Shown one piece after another: positions 55,940 to 64,000 of a DNA stretch of 64,000 nucleotides. The notes under the pieces are model-generated. The model saw nothing but the letters and a program-made list of their open reading frames with translations. It was not told the DNA's origin and ran no database searches. Both the position numbers and the translations under genes were made by a program. Origin of the DNA: Cytobacillus pseudoceanisediminis (GTDB lineage Bacteria > Bacillota > Bacilli > Bacillales > Cytobacillaceae); contig NZ_CP097350.1 of the NCBI RefSeq assembly GCF_023516215.1, positions 278,542 through 342,541 on the forward strand, written 5' to 3'. Every line of letters begins with the position of its first letter. Position 1 is the first letter of the stretch.

Positions 55940-56361
55940 AACAATAACCTTCTTTCAATGGTTAGCATGAAACTTATAATCCTGTAGGCAGCCTCTTTTA
56001 GACTACAATCCCATTTAACTTTATAATCAAAAAGCTGATCATGGTAATGAACTTCAAGTTTTGCAGGATAAGGTTTCCCTTTTGGATTGTAATAACAGGG
56101 AGGAAAATGATGCTCTTCCTTGAGCGCCTTCTTGATTAACAAAGTGCAATAAGGAGTCGGTTCCAGGCCACGCATTTTAGCAAGCCTTTTAATTAATACC
56201 CTCTCTTCGTCATTGAATGGTATCTTCACATCTTTCTTTTTATCGCATCTTTCTTTTCTGCCCTCAGCCTTCGTTACAGGCTTTTTCCGAACATTGGGTG
56301 TATGAGTTACGGATAGCTTGTTTTTATTTTTGTTATCAAAAATTGGATTGATTGCTTTCAA
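55936..56361 (-). CDS. Hypothetical basic protein, ribbon-helix-helix possibility
   Basis: 141 residues from TTG 56361 after GGGGGAG. Lys/Arg-rich N-terminus, then VKIPFNDEERVLIKRLAKMRGLEPTPY (written in parts: VKIPFNDEERVLI and KRLAKMRGLEP), which has the beta-strand/helix/helix look of MobC or other ribbon-helix-helix proteins. The C-terminal half is unrecognised. First of a two-gene unit. Confidence 0.5.
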   Translation of the reverse strand: MKAINPIFDNKNKNKLSVTHTPNVRKKPVTKAEGRKERCDKKKDVKIPFNDEERVLIKRLAKMRGLEPTPYCTLLIKKALKEEHHFPPCYYNPKGKPYPAKLEVHYHDQLFDYKVKWDCSLKEAAYRIISFMLTIERRLLL

Positions 56362-56535
56362 TATACTCCCCCTCTTCTAAAAGAGCCCCTCTCTCCTCTT
56401 TTATCCCAGTGTCAAAATGTTAAATAGTTATATTGTTAATCTATTCATCTAGTGGAGAGTATAGTACGTTTAGAATTTATTAATTTGGACAAACTAAAAA
56501 TTAACGAACGAAATAAGAGGGCAGGTGGGGAATAT

Positions 56536-56628
56536 ATGGCTTCTAAAAAGGATAAAAAAACATTGCTGAAGGAATTAGGGAAGGCAGCAAAAAAATCTAA
56601 AGCTGTGACGAAAGTAAAAGTGAAGTGA
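56536..56628 (+). CDS. 30-residue basic peptide
   Basis: MASKKDKKTLLKELGKAAKK then SKAVTKVKVK; ATG follows GGTGGGG. More than a third Lys. Codon structure and ribosome-binding site suggest a real gene; it may bind nucleic acid. Lies before the HU gene. Confidence 0.5.
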   Translation: MASKKDKKTLLKELGKAAKKSKAVTKVKVK

Positions 56629-56769
56629 TTTTAGCAGATTTTAAACTCAAGCTGGTAAAGTAGTAAAATATGAAGAGATTATTTTTCTTGAATATAAACA
56701 AGCTTATATGCTATTACTTATAGTGCAACAATAAATTGATGATTCCAAATTTTTCTAGAGGTGACCAAA

Positions 56770-57047
56770 ATGAATAAAACAGAACTTGTAAATGCAGTTG
56801 CTGAACGTAGTGAGCTTTCCAAAAAGGATGCTTCAAAAGCTGTTGATGCAGTATTTGAAGCAGTTACTAATGTATTAAAAGAAGGGAAAAAGCCCAATTT
56901 TTAGGTTTTGGTAACTTTGAGGTTCGTGAAAGAGCCGCTCGTAAAGGGCGTAATCCGCAAACTGGTGAAGAAATTGAAATTGCTGCGAGTAAAGTACCAG
57001 CATTTTCTCCAGGTAAAGCACTGAAAGATGCAGTGAAAAACAGTTAA
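56770..57047 (+). pseudogene. hup: HU-type DNA-binding protein, frameshifted
   Basis: ATG 56770 follows AGAGGTG. The product starts MNKTELVNAVAERSELSKKD and, after adding one A in the run 56887-56891, continues [20 protein letters not shown] and [20 protein letters not shown], a standard 92-residue HU. The [22 protein letters not shown]-binding arm is intact. Homopolymer break, probably a sequence error. Confidence 0.88.
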
Positions 57048-57068
57048 ATAACTGGTTCTAAATTTAGT

Positions 57069-57091
57069 AAAGCCCTTCTTAAGGGCTTTTA
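57069..57091 (+). terminator. Terminator after HU
   Basis: AAAGCCCTT and AAGGGCTTTT form a tight hairpin; shared with the convergent gene. Confidence 0.8.
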
Positions 57092-57307
57092 CTATTTAAA
57101 TCGCTTATACAGGTAAAACTCCATTAGTTCCTGGACCCTATTTCGAATTCTTGGATTCGTCTCATCAATAAGTTCCAAGTATGGTTGTTTAAGTTTGAAG
57201 GAACCTTTATCAAATAATATTCGATCCCTTTCGAGAATGGTAAGGAGCATCGGGAGATACATAGCTTGCTCTAAAATATCCCGGTCTTTTTCTGGAATCC
57301 TGGTCAT
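57092..57307 (-). CDS. Hypothetical protein downstream of YolD
   Basis: 71 residues starting MTRIPEKDRDILEQAMYLPM, helical, no known family. Starts 2 nt after the YolD-like stop, so co-transcribed. May be a small SOS-operon partner. Confidence 0.6.
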   Translation of the reverse strand: MTRIPEKDRDILEQAMYLPMLLTILERDRILFDKGSFKLKQPYLELIDETNPRIRNRVQELMEFYLYKRFK

Positions 57308-57309
57308 TT

Positions 57310-57638
57310 TTATATCCTCTCAACAGCCGTAATTTCGTGAATAGATATCCTTAATAACTCACCATTAGATTCTAAGAGTAAATATTTATTAGCATATCCA
57401 CTTTATCTACGATTCCGGTTCTAAACATAAAAAACCCGTCTTTCCAAATCGTCACTTTAATTGGGATGGTACACTTTAAGGATTCCATGACAATATAACC
57501 TATTTCCTCAAATTCATGTGCATCCAACTGAGGCTTTTTTTGCTTTTTGTCGTCGATTGTTATTCGATTAAGCATGGCCCTATGCTCTGGCATAAAATGA
57601 GCTGGCTGCCATTTAATTTTTCCTCTGTCACGGATCAT
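57310..57638 (-). pseudogene. YolD-like protein, C-terminal frameshift
   Basis: About 109 residues: RGKIKWQPAHFMPEHRAML, then QLDAHEFEEIGYIVMES and WKDGFFMFRTGIVDKVD are YolD-family features. One extra A near 57385 restores the usual end (LLLESNGELLRISIHEITAV). YolD-type genes normally sit before an error-prone UvrX-type polymerase; none follows here. Two LexA boxes lie upstream. Confidence 0.75.
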
Positions 57639-57669
57639 CTATTCTCATCTCCTTATATCAATAATTATA

Positions 57670-57683
57670 CAAACATTCGTTCT
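57670..57683. promoter_or_regulatory. LexA box candidate 1
   Basis: CAAACATTCGTTCT, close to the Bacillus LexA site CGAACRNRYGTTYC. Confidence 0.5.
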
Positions 57684-57699
57684 TAAATCAACTTGAAAA

Positions 57700-57713
57700 C
57701 GAACATTAGTTCC
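57700..57713. promoter_or_regulatory. LexA box candidate 2
   Basis: CGAACATTAGTTCC, both half-sites intact. Between the divergent YolD-like and WYL-like genes, so both may be SOS-induced. Confidence 0.6.
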
Positions 57714-57745
57714 CTTATTATTATGTAAAAAGGAGCTGATAATAC

Positions 57746-57973
57746 ATGAAATGCTTGTTTAATTTCTCAAGGGAAAATAAAATACCGATTGATCTAATTT
57801 ATATGAATGATGCAGGGAAACTCACACATAGGGCAGTGGTTGTAAGGAGTTATACTAGCGAAGTTGTTCTTACATTGGATGTTGGGAAGCAGCAACTTAG
57901 GACTTTTAAATGTTCAAATATCTTATCAGCTGCCAAACAACGAAAGGGATGGAAAGTTGCCAATAACATTTAA
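57746..57973 (+). CDS. Small WYL-like protein
   Basis: 75 residues from ATG after AAAAAGGAG. The pattern IDLIYMNDAGKLTHRAVVV and LRTFKCSNILSA resembles a minimal WYL-type beta-barrel (ligand-binding) domain without a DNA-binding part. Function unknown. Divergent from YolD across the LexA boxes. Confidence 0.55.
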   Translation: MKCLFNFSRENKIPIDLIYMNDAGKLTHRAVVVRSYTSEVVLTLDVGKQQLRTFKCSNILSAAKQRKGWKVANNI

Positions 57974-58003
57974 TTTTGTTTGTTCAGTTTTTGATGTAAA
58001 AGG

Positions 58004-58040
58004 AAAAGTCCCTTGAGAACTCAACTCAAAGGACTTTTTT
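58004..58040 (+). terminator. Terminator
   Basis: AAAAGTCCCTTGAG pairs with CTCAAAGGACTTTT (one bulge), then T run. Confidence 0.8.
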
Positions 58041-58059
58041 ATAGCTTAAATAATATTTT

Positions 58060-58586
58060 TTAAAATAATTTTTTTATATGTGGTAAGCGGTTTTTGATAA
58101 ATAAGTCATCAATCCCCTTAGCTTCATCTTCATTCCATAAAACAAGGTTTGCTCTATAGCCTTCTTCTTTTAGACCTTTCGCACATTCCATCAAGTGTTT
58201 CTTTACATATACATTGGAAACGGCATCAGCATCAAAGCAAATATTTACTTGTTCCACACCCATTTCCTTTAATACAGGAAGGGCTAGACGCCATGCTCCT
58301 GCTCCCGGAAGTGCTAAGAAGATATCACCTATATCATCAATTTCTAATGGATTATATAGTTTCCCAATACAATCTGATGCTATGTCGCATTTTAAAGGAC
58401 CTTCAGATAACCATACAGTTCTTGCTTTTAGACTAACCCCTTCTTTCCATTCCTTTAACTTAGAAGTAGGTACTGCAACATGAATGGGGGCTGGATTACC
58501 TGAACCTGTTCCTTCTGGTTTCTTTGCTGAACTAAATGTGTGGCATCTCAATCCGTAACGATTGAGGTAGCCACTGCCCATTTCGG
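58060..58586 (-). CDS. Primase/toprim-like protein, exon 2
   Basis: Second exon, 175 residues, after the group II intron. It carries the toprim-like half: TVWLSEGPLKCDIASDCIG (acidic Glu), AWRLALPVLKEMGVEQVNIC, FDADAVSN (Asp-x-Asp) and a C-terminal helical end. This is the DUF3854/toprim pattern of plasmid and phage primase-like proteins. Splicing joins TTCTGGC to CCGAAATG in frame (Phe-Trp-Pro-Glu-Met). Confidence 0.75.
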
Positions 58587-58635
58587 GTACGATAGGTAAA
58601 CCTTTGAAGTAATCTCTGGCTTTTCCCCCGCCTCA

Positions 58636-58671
58636 CACGGTACGTGCGACTTTCACCGCATACCGCGTTCC
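58636..58671 (-). ncRNA. Group II intron domain V
   Basis: GGAACGCGGTATGCGGTGAA then AGTCGCACGTACCGTGT folds into the short 34-nt hairpin with GAAA loop that is the intron's catalytic core. Domain VI follows it. Confidence 0.85.
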
Positions 58672-58743
58672 ATCGAAATACTTCTAATATGGACTAATGC
58701 ATCAAAGCTACTCACTCTCAAAATCCATTAAAGGCTTTATTTG

Positions 58744-60576
58744 TTAGGCGACTATGGGTTGTAGTTTCAGCAGTTTTCTCAAAACATTGATTTTATCAAT
58801 TTGTTTTAAGGAAAGGTTCTCTAAGTTTATATATCGTTTTATCGTTTCCTCCTTTGTTGCGTGAATCAAAGTGTGAACGAAGTTGGATACAATAATAAGG
58901 TTGCTATATTTATCAGTTCCACCTGAGTTTCTAGGCTTCTTGTGATGAGTATGCATCCTACCGATAGTTAGAGGTTGACCGCTAATAGCACATTTACCAT
59001 TTTGCGCTACGAACAGTGATATACGGTTATCGTTAAATTCAACTGACTCATTTATTACAGGATTTTTCAGAAGATAGACAAGCATTTCACTATCCACTGC
59101 TTTCAGACTGTTATGGATAGCTGCTCTTCCCTCTTTAGTAAAGTTATTGATATCTTTTCTAAAGTTTTTAGGTATTTCTAATTTAATACCTGCAATTGGA
59201 AAGATAGGCTTACCATCAATAAATATCTTCTTGAATTTATATTGTCCGTATAACTTATTGTACGTTTTGCTTTCAGTCCCAACATTAGAGCTTTGGCTTT
59301 TTAATCTATTGTGTATGACCTTAGAGAGCGCAAAATTCATTCTTACAAAGGTGATGTTTACTCTTGTTGCTGCTTTGTAGTAATTGTGATATCCCCTTAT
59401 TTTCGAATTCATTCTGTCTACTTCTAATTTCTTATGCTCTTTTGAGTATTGGATTGTTTTGATGGACTTTTTAAGGTTTTTCTTCATTTTCCGAACTGCC
59501 TTATCCGATATGTCACTGATAGATGCGTATCCATGCCTTGTATTTGCTCTAGGAGTTACCTTGAGTTTAAATCCAAGGAATTCAGTATAGTTCTTACGAA
59601 GATTAGTAATTTTAGATTTCTTATTACTTACCTTAAGTCCTAACCTTTCTTTCAACCACATTTTGGTTGCAGAAAACATTCGCTTTGCAACATTAATGTC
59701 TCTACAGAAGATTTTAAAATCATCAGCGTACCTTACAATGAAAACTTCTTTTAACCTAGTTTTCTTTAATTCTCTATCCTGTTTGCCCTTATTTGAGTAG
59801 GTTTTCTTAGATTGAAATGTTTCCCATTGGGAGCTGATCCACCAATCTAATTCATTCAGCACAATGTTGGATAGGAGCGGAGAAATGATTCCACCTTGCG
59901 GGGTTCCTTTATCCATTCTCCCTTCGCCAATAATATTGGCTTTCAACATTTTGCTTATTACTGAAATAAGGTTTTTGTCCCTAATCCCTATGTTCCATAT
60001 CTGTCTAAGTAATTTTCCATGATTGATGTTATCAAAGAAACCCTTAATGTCGATATCAACTACGTAGTGCAGACCATTTGTATTCATAAGATGTTGTGAT
60101 CTGGCGATTGCATGGTGAGCTGAGCGAGTGGGTCTAAATCCATAACTGTGTTTGTGGAATTTAGCTTCGCATATTGGTTCGAGAATTTGCAGGATACATT
60201 GCTGGATGATTCTGTCTTCAATTGTAGGGATACCCAAAGGTCTGCGTTCTTCACTGAAGTCTTTAGGTATATAAACCCTCTTTATAGAGTGCGGTTGGAA
60301 GTTTTGAAGCCTTTTTCTAACATAAGATACCAGTTCATCAATGTTTTTATCAGCTATATTGGTGATGTTAGTTTTATTGACTCCTTTAGTAAGGCTTCCA
60401 CCATTACGTTTTATGTTTCTATAAGCAAGCCTGACATTTTCCCTTGACGTTATCAAAGACATTAAATCGCTTGTTTCACGATTGTTTAGGCTGTCTTGGT
60501 AAAGTTGGTCAAGCGTAGCTTGCATATCATAATACTCATTGTGCCTGAGCCTCTTCTTTTTGAGATTGAGTGCCAA
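58744..60576 (-). CDS. ltrA: Group II intron reverse transcriptase/maturase with HNH domain
   Basis: 610 residues. Start TTG 60576, 11 nt after AAGGAGG. RT motifs: GIPTIEDRIIQQ, YVVDIDIKGFFDNINH, GTPQGGIISPLLSNI, and YADD at residues 283-286 (catalytic Asp pair). Maturase domain X follows. C-terminal HNH endonuclease with CAISGQPL, THHKKPRNSGG and LIIVSNFVHTLIH. It helps the intron splice and retrohome. Complete and likely functional. Confidence 0.93.
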   Translation of the reverse strand: MALNLKKKRLRHNEYYDMQATLDQLYQDSLNNRETSDLMSLITSRENVRLAYRNIKRNGGSLTKGVNKTNITNIADKNIDELVSYVRKRLQNFQPHSIKRVYIPKDFSEERRPLGIPTIEDRIIQQCILQILEPICEAKFHKHSYGFRPTRSAHHAIARSQHLMNTNGLHYVVDIDIKGFFDNINHGKLLRQIWNIGIRDKNLISVISKMLKANIIGEGRMDKGTPQGGIISPLLSNIVLNELDWWISSQWETFQSKKTYSNKGKQDRELKKTRLKEVFIVRYADDFKIFCRDINVAKRMFSATKMWLKERLGLKVSNKKSKITNLRKNYTEFLGFKLKVTPRANTRHGYASISDISDKAVRKMKKNLKKSIKTIQYSKEHKKLEVDRMNSKIRGYHNYYKAATRVNITFVRMNFALSKVIHNRLKSQSSNVGTESKTYNKLYGQYKFKKIFIDGKPIFPIAGIKLEIPKNFRKDINNFTKEGRAAIHNSLKAVDSEMLVYLLKNPVINESVEFNDNRISLFVAQNGKCAISGQPLTIGRMHTHHKKPRNSGGTDKYSNLIIVSNFVHTLIHATKEETIKRYINLENLSLKQIDKINVLRKLLKLQPIVA

Positions 60577-61286
60577 TTGGTCAGCATCCTCCTTAGTGGA
60601 GTTTTGCTTCTCTTAGTCATACTCGAACCCAATAAATTTGATATATTGTCCTCTTTAGTCATTAGTATTCCGACTCGGGGCTATCCCTCTACTATGTTTC
60701 CATAGCTTCAACGGTACTGTGCCCCTACTCTCACAACGATAAATGCACTTCGGTTAGTAAGATAACCTTATAGCAACCTTCCCGCTTACAGACGTTTAAT
60801 AGAAGTTCATTGCTTTCGACGTTCCGAAACATTTAGCTATCATATCGTTCCTTAGATGGTGACTTTGAGCCTGTAAATTATATATCCTCATTGTTGGATA
60901 TCCCGAATTTCATATCTGGCAATCTTACTTTTCGGTAATTCACCTTCCACTTGGAAGCTACACAGTTTCCTGTGCATCTATTTTTAGACCCGTACATTCG
61001 CCACTTTGTCAGTGCATCTTTAGCACATTCTCATCATAAAACGCTTTTTCAGCCCCCGGCCTATCACTAACCATATCCACTCTTGGACTTAGGTTAGTTT
61101 CAGCCGACTTCACCTAGCTTCAGACCCCATCAACTCTGTAACGTTGAGGCGCATGTAGGAGTATTAGGGTGTAGTTTCAAGCCAACATGACGGCTATCAT
61201 TCCTATCATCAATGTTCCAGTTAGAATTAAATAACTTAATTCCTCTCATTTCATGCTTTAAGCACTTGTTGAGAAACGTCTCGCAC

Positions 61287-62070
61287 GCCAGAAATATCGG
61301 TTTCCTTTTACTACTCGAACCCATCCTTTAACTTCATTTTCATGGACTATGGTTGTCCATGTTTTGTTAGATTCAATCTTTTCCTCTAAGATGATCTCAC
61401 CATCAAAAGAGACCTGCACAAAATCTGGTTGCTCTATAACCCGGGCTTTAAGACCAGGGCGATTAAATTTTACTTCAACCACATTTTGAGGATTATCAAT
61501 TCGATACTGGAAACCAACAATTTCGTTATAGTGATTACGAAAAGGTATTAAAATTCCCTTGCTGCCGGCAATAGTCCAGTACTTTTCTTCTTGTAGATAA
61601 AAACCAGGGATTCCTTTAAAATGTTTAATTTCCAAACCTTCTTTCAACAATCTCGCTACCTCCCAAGGCTTATCTGGAAAGCTACGGTATTGCCTTAGCA
61701 TAACTTGCTTATCCGCTAGCTGTCTTGAAGGAGAAGTTAAGTGTTTGTAATGTACATCATCAAGTTCTAAGCATTCTATTAATGCACTATAAACAGTATT
61801 AAGTACTTTATCTTTTTGCTTGGGATGTCCTACATGAATTTCTTCGATTTCCTCTTTGTTAATCTTTCGCTTATTATCCCCTTTAAGTAGGTGAAGGTAG
61901 CTAGGTAAAGCCGAATTTTTTGAAAAATAAGTGTCACTTTCAGTTCGGATACAAGCTACCGCTGAACCATCAAGGTGAGCCATACAACCACCTGTCTTAC
62001 CACAAATTACACATGGGGTCCGATAGTATTCATACCAATCTTTGACTCTAGTTTGCCTCATTAATTTCAT
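61287..62070 (-). CDS. Primase/toprim-like protein, exon 1
   Basis: First exon, about 261 residues from ATG 62070 (AAAGG upstream; TTG 62082 is a possible earlier start). A zinc-binding N-terminus (CVICGKTGGC and AVACIR) as in DnaG-type primases, a helical stretch, then GILIPFRNHYNEIVGFQYRI. With exon 2 the protein is about 436 residues. Probable job: RNA primer synthesis or another DNA-processing role in plasmid transfer or replication. Confidence 0.75.
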
Positions 62071-62106
62071 AATTCGTAACAACCTTTCTTATAGTTCTTA
62101 AGCTCT

Positions 62107-62400
62107 TTACACACAATCCTTAAATCGGAAATGATCAATTGGCGGCATGACTGTTACAAGCTTAAAAATAAAATGCGAATGTTTAGCGATGACCACAACA
62201 ATCGGGTTATCATCCATATCTCTCCCGGCTATTACAACCTTAGATGCCCCTTGTCTTTCAACGATATCTCCATTAAATAAAGCTGAAACAATGTCTCCTT
62301 TAGAGTACCCTCGCTTTTTAAGCCTTTTCTTAGTGTGTGTCCCTATTAAAATTTTTCCTTTTCCAGTCATTAAGACTTTTTTAATTTCCTTTAAATTCAA
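62107..62400 (-). CDS. DUF4258-domain protein
   Basis: 97 residues from TTG 62400 after GGAGGTGG. GTHTKKRLKKRGYSKGDI and VVIAGRDMDDNPIVVVIA then HFIFKLVTVMPP match DUF4258, a small RelE/BrnT-like fold. Could be a toxin-like or accessory protein. Follows an attenuator-like hairpin in its leader. Confidence 0.65.
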   Translation of the reverse strand: MNLKEIKKVLMTGKGKILIGTHTKKRLKKRGYSKGDIVSALFNGDIVERQGASKVVIAGRDMDDNPIVVVIAKHSHFIFKLVTVMPPIDHFRFKDCV

Positions 62401-62427
62401 TTTTTTCCACCTCCATTGAATAAAAAA

Positions 62428-62491
62428 AGCGGCCAATGGAAAGAAGAGAGAGCATCAAAAAGAAAGCTCTTGCTTCGATCCAAAGACCGCT
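62428..62491 (-). promoter_or_regulatory. Attenuator-like hairpin before the DUF4258 gene
   Basis: On the minus strand AGCGGTC...GGCCGCT with inner stems (GAGAGC/GCTCT, TGGA/TCCA) closes with TTTTTTTAT. The ribosome-binding site GGAGGTGG follows 8-12 nt later. Same plan as the hairpin at 55147-55211 in the pilin leader. Confidence 0.65.
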
Positions 62492-62582
62492 AAATTGATA
62501 AATTACCGCTTATCTCATAAAAGATAGCCAAGAAATAATAAAAGAAAATAGATTACTATCAGTTTAGCACCTACATGAAGAA

Positions 62583-64000
62583 TCAATCAACAGCATCTAA
62601 TAACTTTCTTTTTATTTTCATCCAGAAGGTTGGTCGGTATATTTTATCAAATTCTTTCCCCACAAACCCTCTAGCTATTTTAATAAATGGCGGTATGAGC
62701 TTTTGAGCTGCAATTATGTCAGCAATCAATGGTTTTCTCTCATGGTTATTTGCCATTACCCTGTCAAACATGGAAGGTAAAGCTGTGATGAGCTCCAAGT
62801 CTAATAATTCTGCTACGTCCTTTGGCCGGCTATGAGTACCAGTGCGGCTATGAATCAATTTAACTGGCTTTTTATACTCCTTAATGAGTGTATTGTGTAT
62901 GAAATTTTTCCATTCTTTAGTTCGGTCAAACTGGTCATCAGCAATTACCCAAATTTCGTCGAGGTATGGAAGTGTATTTAAAGTGGAATCATCCATCTTT
63001 CCGGTAGGCAAATCCACTAATACATAAGCATTTTCTTTAACTGAAATAAAAAAATCTAAAATTAGGTCCTGGTTTCGATCAATATCAAAATCATTTAAGC
63101 CTACCGGGAACCATTTGACGCCTTTATAAATCCATAAAGAGTTATTATTGCCATTGTCATTGGAGTAAAGGTTTTCCGTTAGTGAAATCCAATTGTCTGG
63201 CTTTGAACCAAACCGGTGTAACATCTTAAACAAGTGAGGATTCTCTTTTGGGATCTCCACAACTGATATAGGAACACCATGTTGCTGAAGGAATATGGCA
63301 TAATCCACAATGAAGGTTGTGGCCCCTGCTGTTAAAGGTGCCCAAATACCCACAGTCTTTTCTGTACTGAGATTTACACCATTTAATTTTCTACCGAAAT
63401 CATGAGCCTTTGTAGGTGAAGAAATGTATATTTTCTTCCTCTTTTTTTGTGAAGCTGATGAGTTGTCATGTTCTTGATTAGGTGCTGCCTTTTTAGATTC
63501 CGGACTTGGCGTTTTACTTAGGGATTTACTATTGATCTTTTCTGAGTTTTTTTCTAGATCGTTTTCTTTTGGAGGAATTTTAGAGTTTGTATTATCCTTT
63601 TCCTTCGAGAATTCTGGAGGTGATTTGTCTATGGCTTTTTCCTGATTATCACTCTTCTTAACGTCATTTTCAGCTGTTTCATTAGCAATTTCTTTCTTTA
63701 TCGGCTTATCATTGGATGGTTCCATAACTGTTCTATCTATTCCTAAGTGGCCAATAGGTGAATCATAGATGGCCATTCTTGTATCATTTGTACTTCTGCA
63801 TAGAACTATGTTTTTATTTGTAACGTTTATACTTTTATCATAGTCGATTACAATGAGTTGACCCTCTAATTTAATGGATTCTAAAATATGTTGATCCAGA
63901 AAGTCACTTAGAGTGATACATGCTAAAAATGGGTTGCTTATTGCCTCTAAAACTTCCTCCTTGGAAGATAGTCTGATTTCTCCATCTTCTTTATCAGAAA
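62583..64000 (-). CDS. MinD/TadZ-like ATPase (5' end outside window)
   Basis: Open frame through base 64000, so the start lies beyond. About 472 residues seen. A first domain (EDGEIRLSSKEEVLEAISNP then FLACITLSDFL) is followed by a Pro/Ser/Lys-rich, disordered linker (about 200 codons from the C-terminus end of it) and a ParA/MinD-like domain: GIWAPLTAGATTFIVDYAIF (modified Walker A, lacking GKS/T), NAYVLVDLPTGKMDDS (Walker B-like) and EIWVIADDQ. Resembles TadZ/CpaE-type or partition ATPases. Role: maybe localisation of transfer components. Confidence 0.6.
   Translation of the reverse strand, partial: SDKEDGEIRLSSKEEVLEAISNPFLACITLSDFLDQHILESIKLEGQLIVIDYDKSINVTNKNIVLCRSTNDTRMAIYDSPIGHLGIDRTVMEPSNDKPIKKEIANETAENDVKKSDNQEKAIDKSPPEFSKEKDNTNSKIPPKENDLEKNSEKINSKSLSKTPSPESKKAAPNQEHDNSSASQKKRKKIYISSPTKAHDFGRKLNGVNLSTEKTVGIWAPLTAGATTFIVDYAIFLQQHGVPISVVEIPKENPHLFKMLHRFGSKPDNWISLTENLYSNDNGNNNSLWIYKGVKWFPVGLNDFDIDRNQDLILDFFISVKENAYVLVDLPTGKMDDSTLNTLPYLDEIWVIADDQFDRTKEWKNFIHNTLIKEYKKPVKLIHSRTGTHSRPKDVAELLDLELITALPSMFDRVMANNHERKPLIADIIAAQKLIPPFIKIARGFVGKEFDKIYRPTFWMKIKRKLLDAVD

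Larger units (their letters stand above)
58587..61286 (-). mobile_element. Group II intron, 2,700 bp
   Basis: On the minus strand it begins GTGCGAG and ends GTAC; both fit group II borders (5' GUGYG, 3' AY). It contains a maturase gene and a typical domain V near its 3' end. Removing it restores one reading frame of the host gene. The 5' part (60577-61286) is structured RNA with no coding region. Confidence 0.9.

Noticed and set aside
62501..62580. Promoter for the second attenuator
   Set aside because: TTGGCT is present but no -10 box at a good distance; left unannotated.
16215..64000. Relaxase or coupling protein (VirD4) in the transfer operon
   Set aside because: No frame with such motifs is present; they probably lie beyond base 64000.

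Overview
The window is AT-rich DNA with Gram-positive ribosome-binding sites, low-GC codon use and Bacillus-type protein families (SpoIID, YolD, HBsu-like HU, PrgI/TrsD/VirB4). It is best explained as part of a large mobile replicon, probably a conjugative plasmid, from a member of the Bacillaceae. It carries an iteron-type origin, an initiator candidate and a Gram-positive type IV secretion operon. No rRNA, tRNA or CRISPR array was seen.

Layout. (1) 1-10.5 kb: arsenic-resistance cargo (a C-terminal piece of an ACR3-like carrier, a small Cys peptide, an ArsN1-like acetyltransferase, an MFS pump, two flavoproteins, a Cys-rich MarR regulator with two matching operators) joined to a tnpA-tnpB-tnpC set of the Tn554 family. 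The element ends next to what looks like a truncated holin-like type I toxin gene. (2) 10.8-16.3 kb: a HAD phosphatase, then the replication region. An origin with about ten GGTGCATTT iterons and a second repeat family lies between two divergent genes. (3) 16.3-40.2 kb: an accessory array. Most genes are single, on the minus strand, of the gene-cassette sort (nuclease, hydrolase, nucleotidyltransferase, methyltransferase, Nudix, MFS, VOC, small membrane proteins). Most are followed directly by a copy of one conserved repeat: core AACTGCCCCGTTTGTT, then an A-rich spacer and a hairpin of variable sequence. About twenty copies are visible. Both IS110-family insertions in the window interrupt copies of this repeat. 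An N-acylamino-acid racemase / aminoacylase / RpiR / YfcC-transporter set sits inside the array. (4) 40.4-43.9 kb: a secreted protein, an ATP-dependent DNA ligase, and a membrane protein next to a protein of HNH-associated repeats. (5) 43.9-56.4 kb: a conjugation operon on the minus strand (pilin, PrgI, TrsD-like, VirB4, a very large VirB6, an SLT-M23 wall hydrolase, a lipoprotein, a membrane protein). It is headed by a promoter and a long terminator hairpin that looks like an attenuator. (6) 56.5-64 kb: HU, a YolD-type SOS locus with two LexA boxes, a primase-like toprim gene split by a 2,700-bp group II intron, a DUF4258 gene behind a second attenuator-like hairpin, and a MinD/TadZ-like ATPase running off the window.

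At least a dozen genes have single-base frameshifts, nearly all in homopolymer runs and mostly a missing A/T. These look more like read or assembly errors than decay. I give such genes as one locus with the site of the shift, typed as pseudogene.
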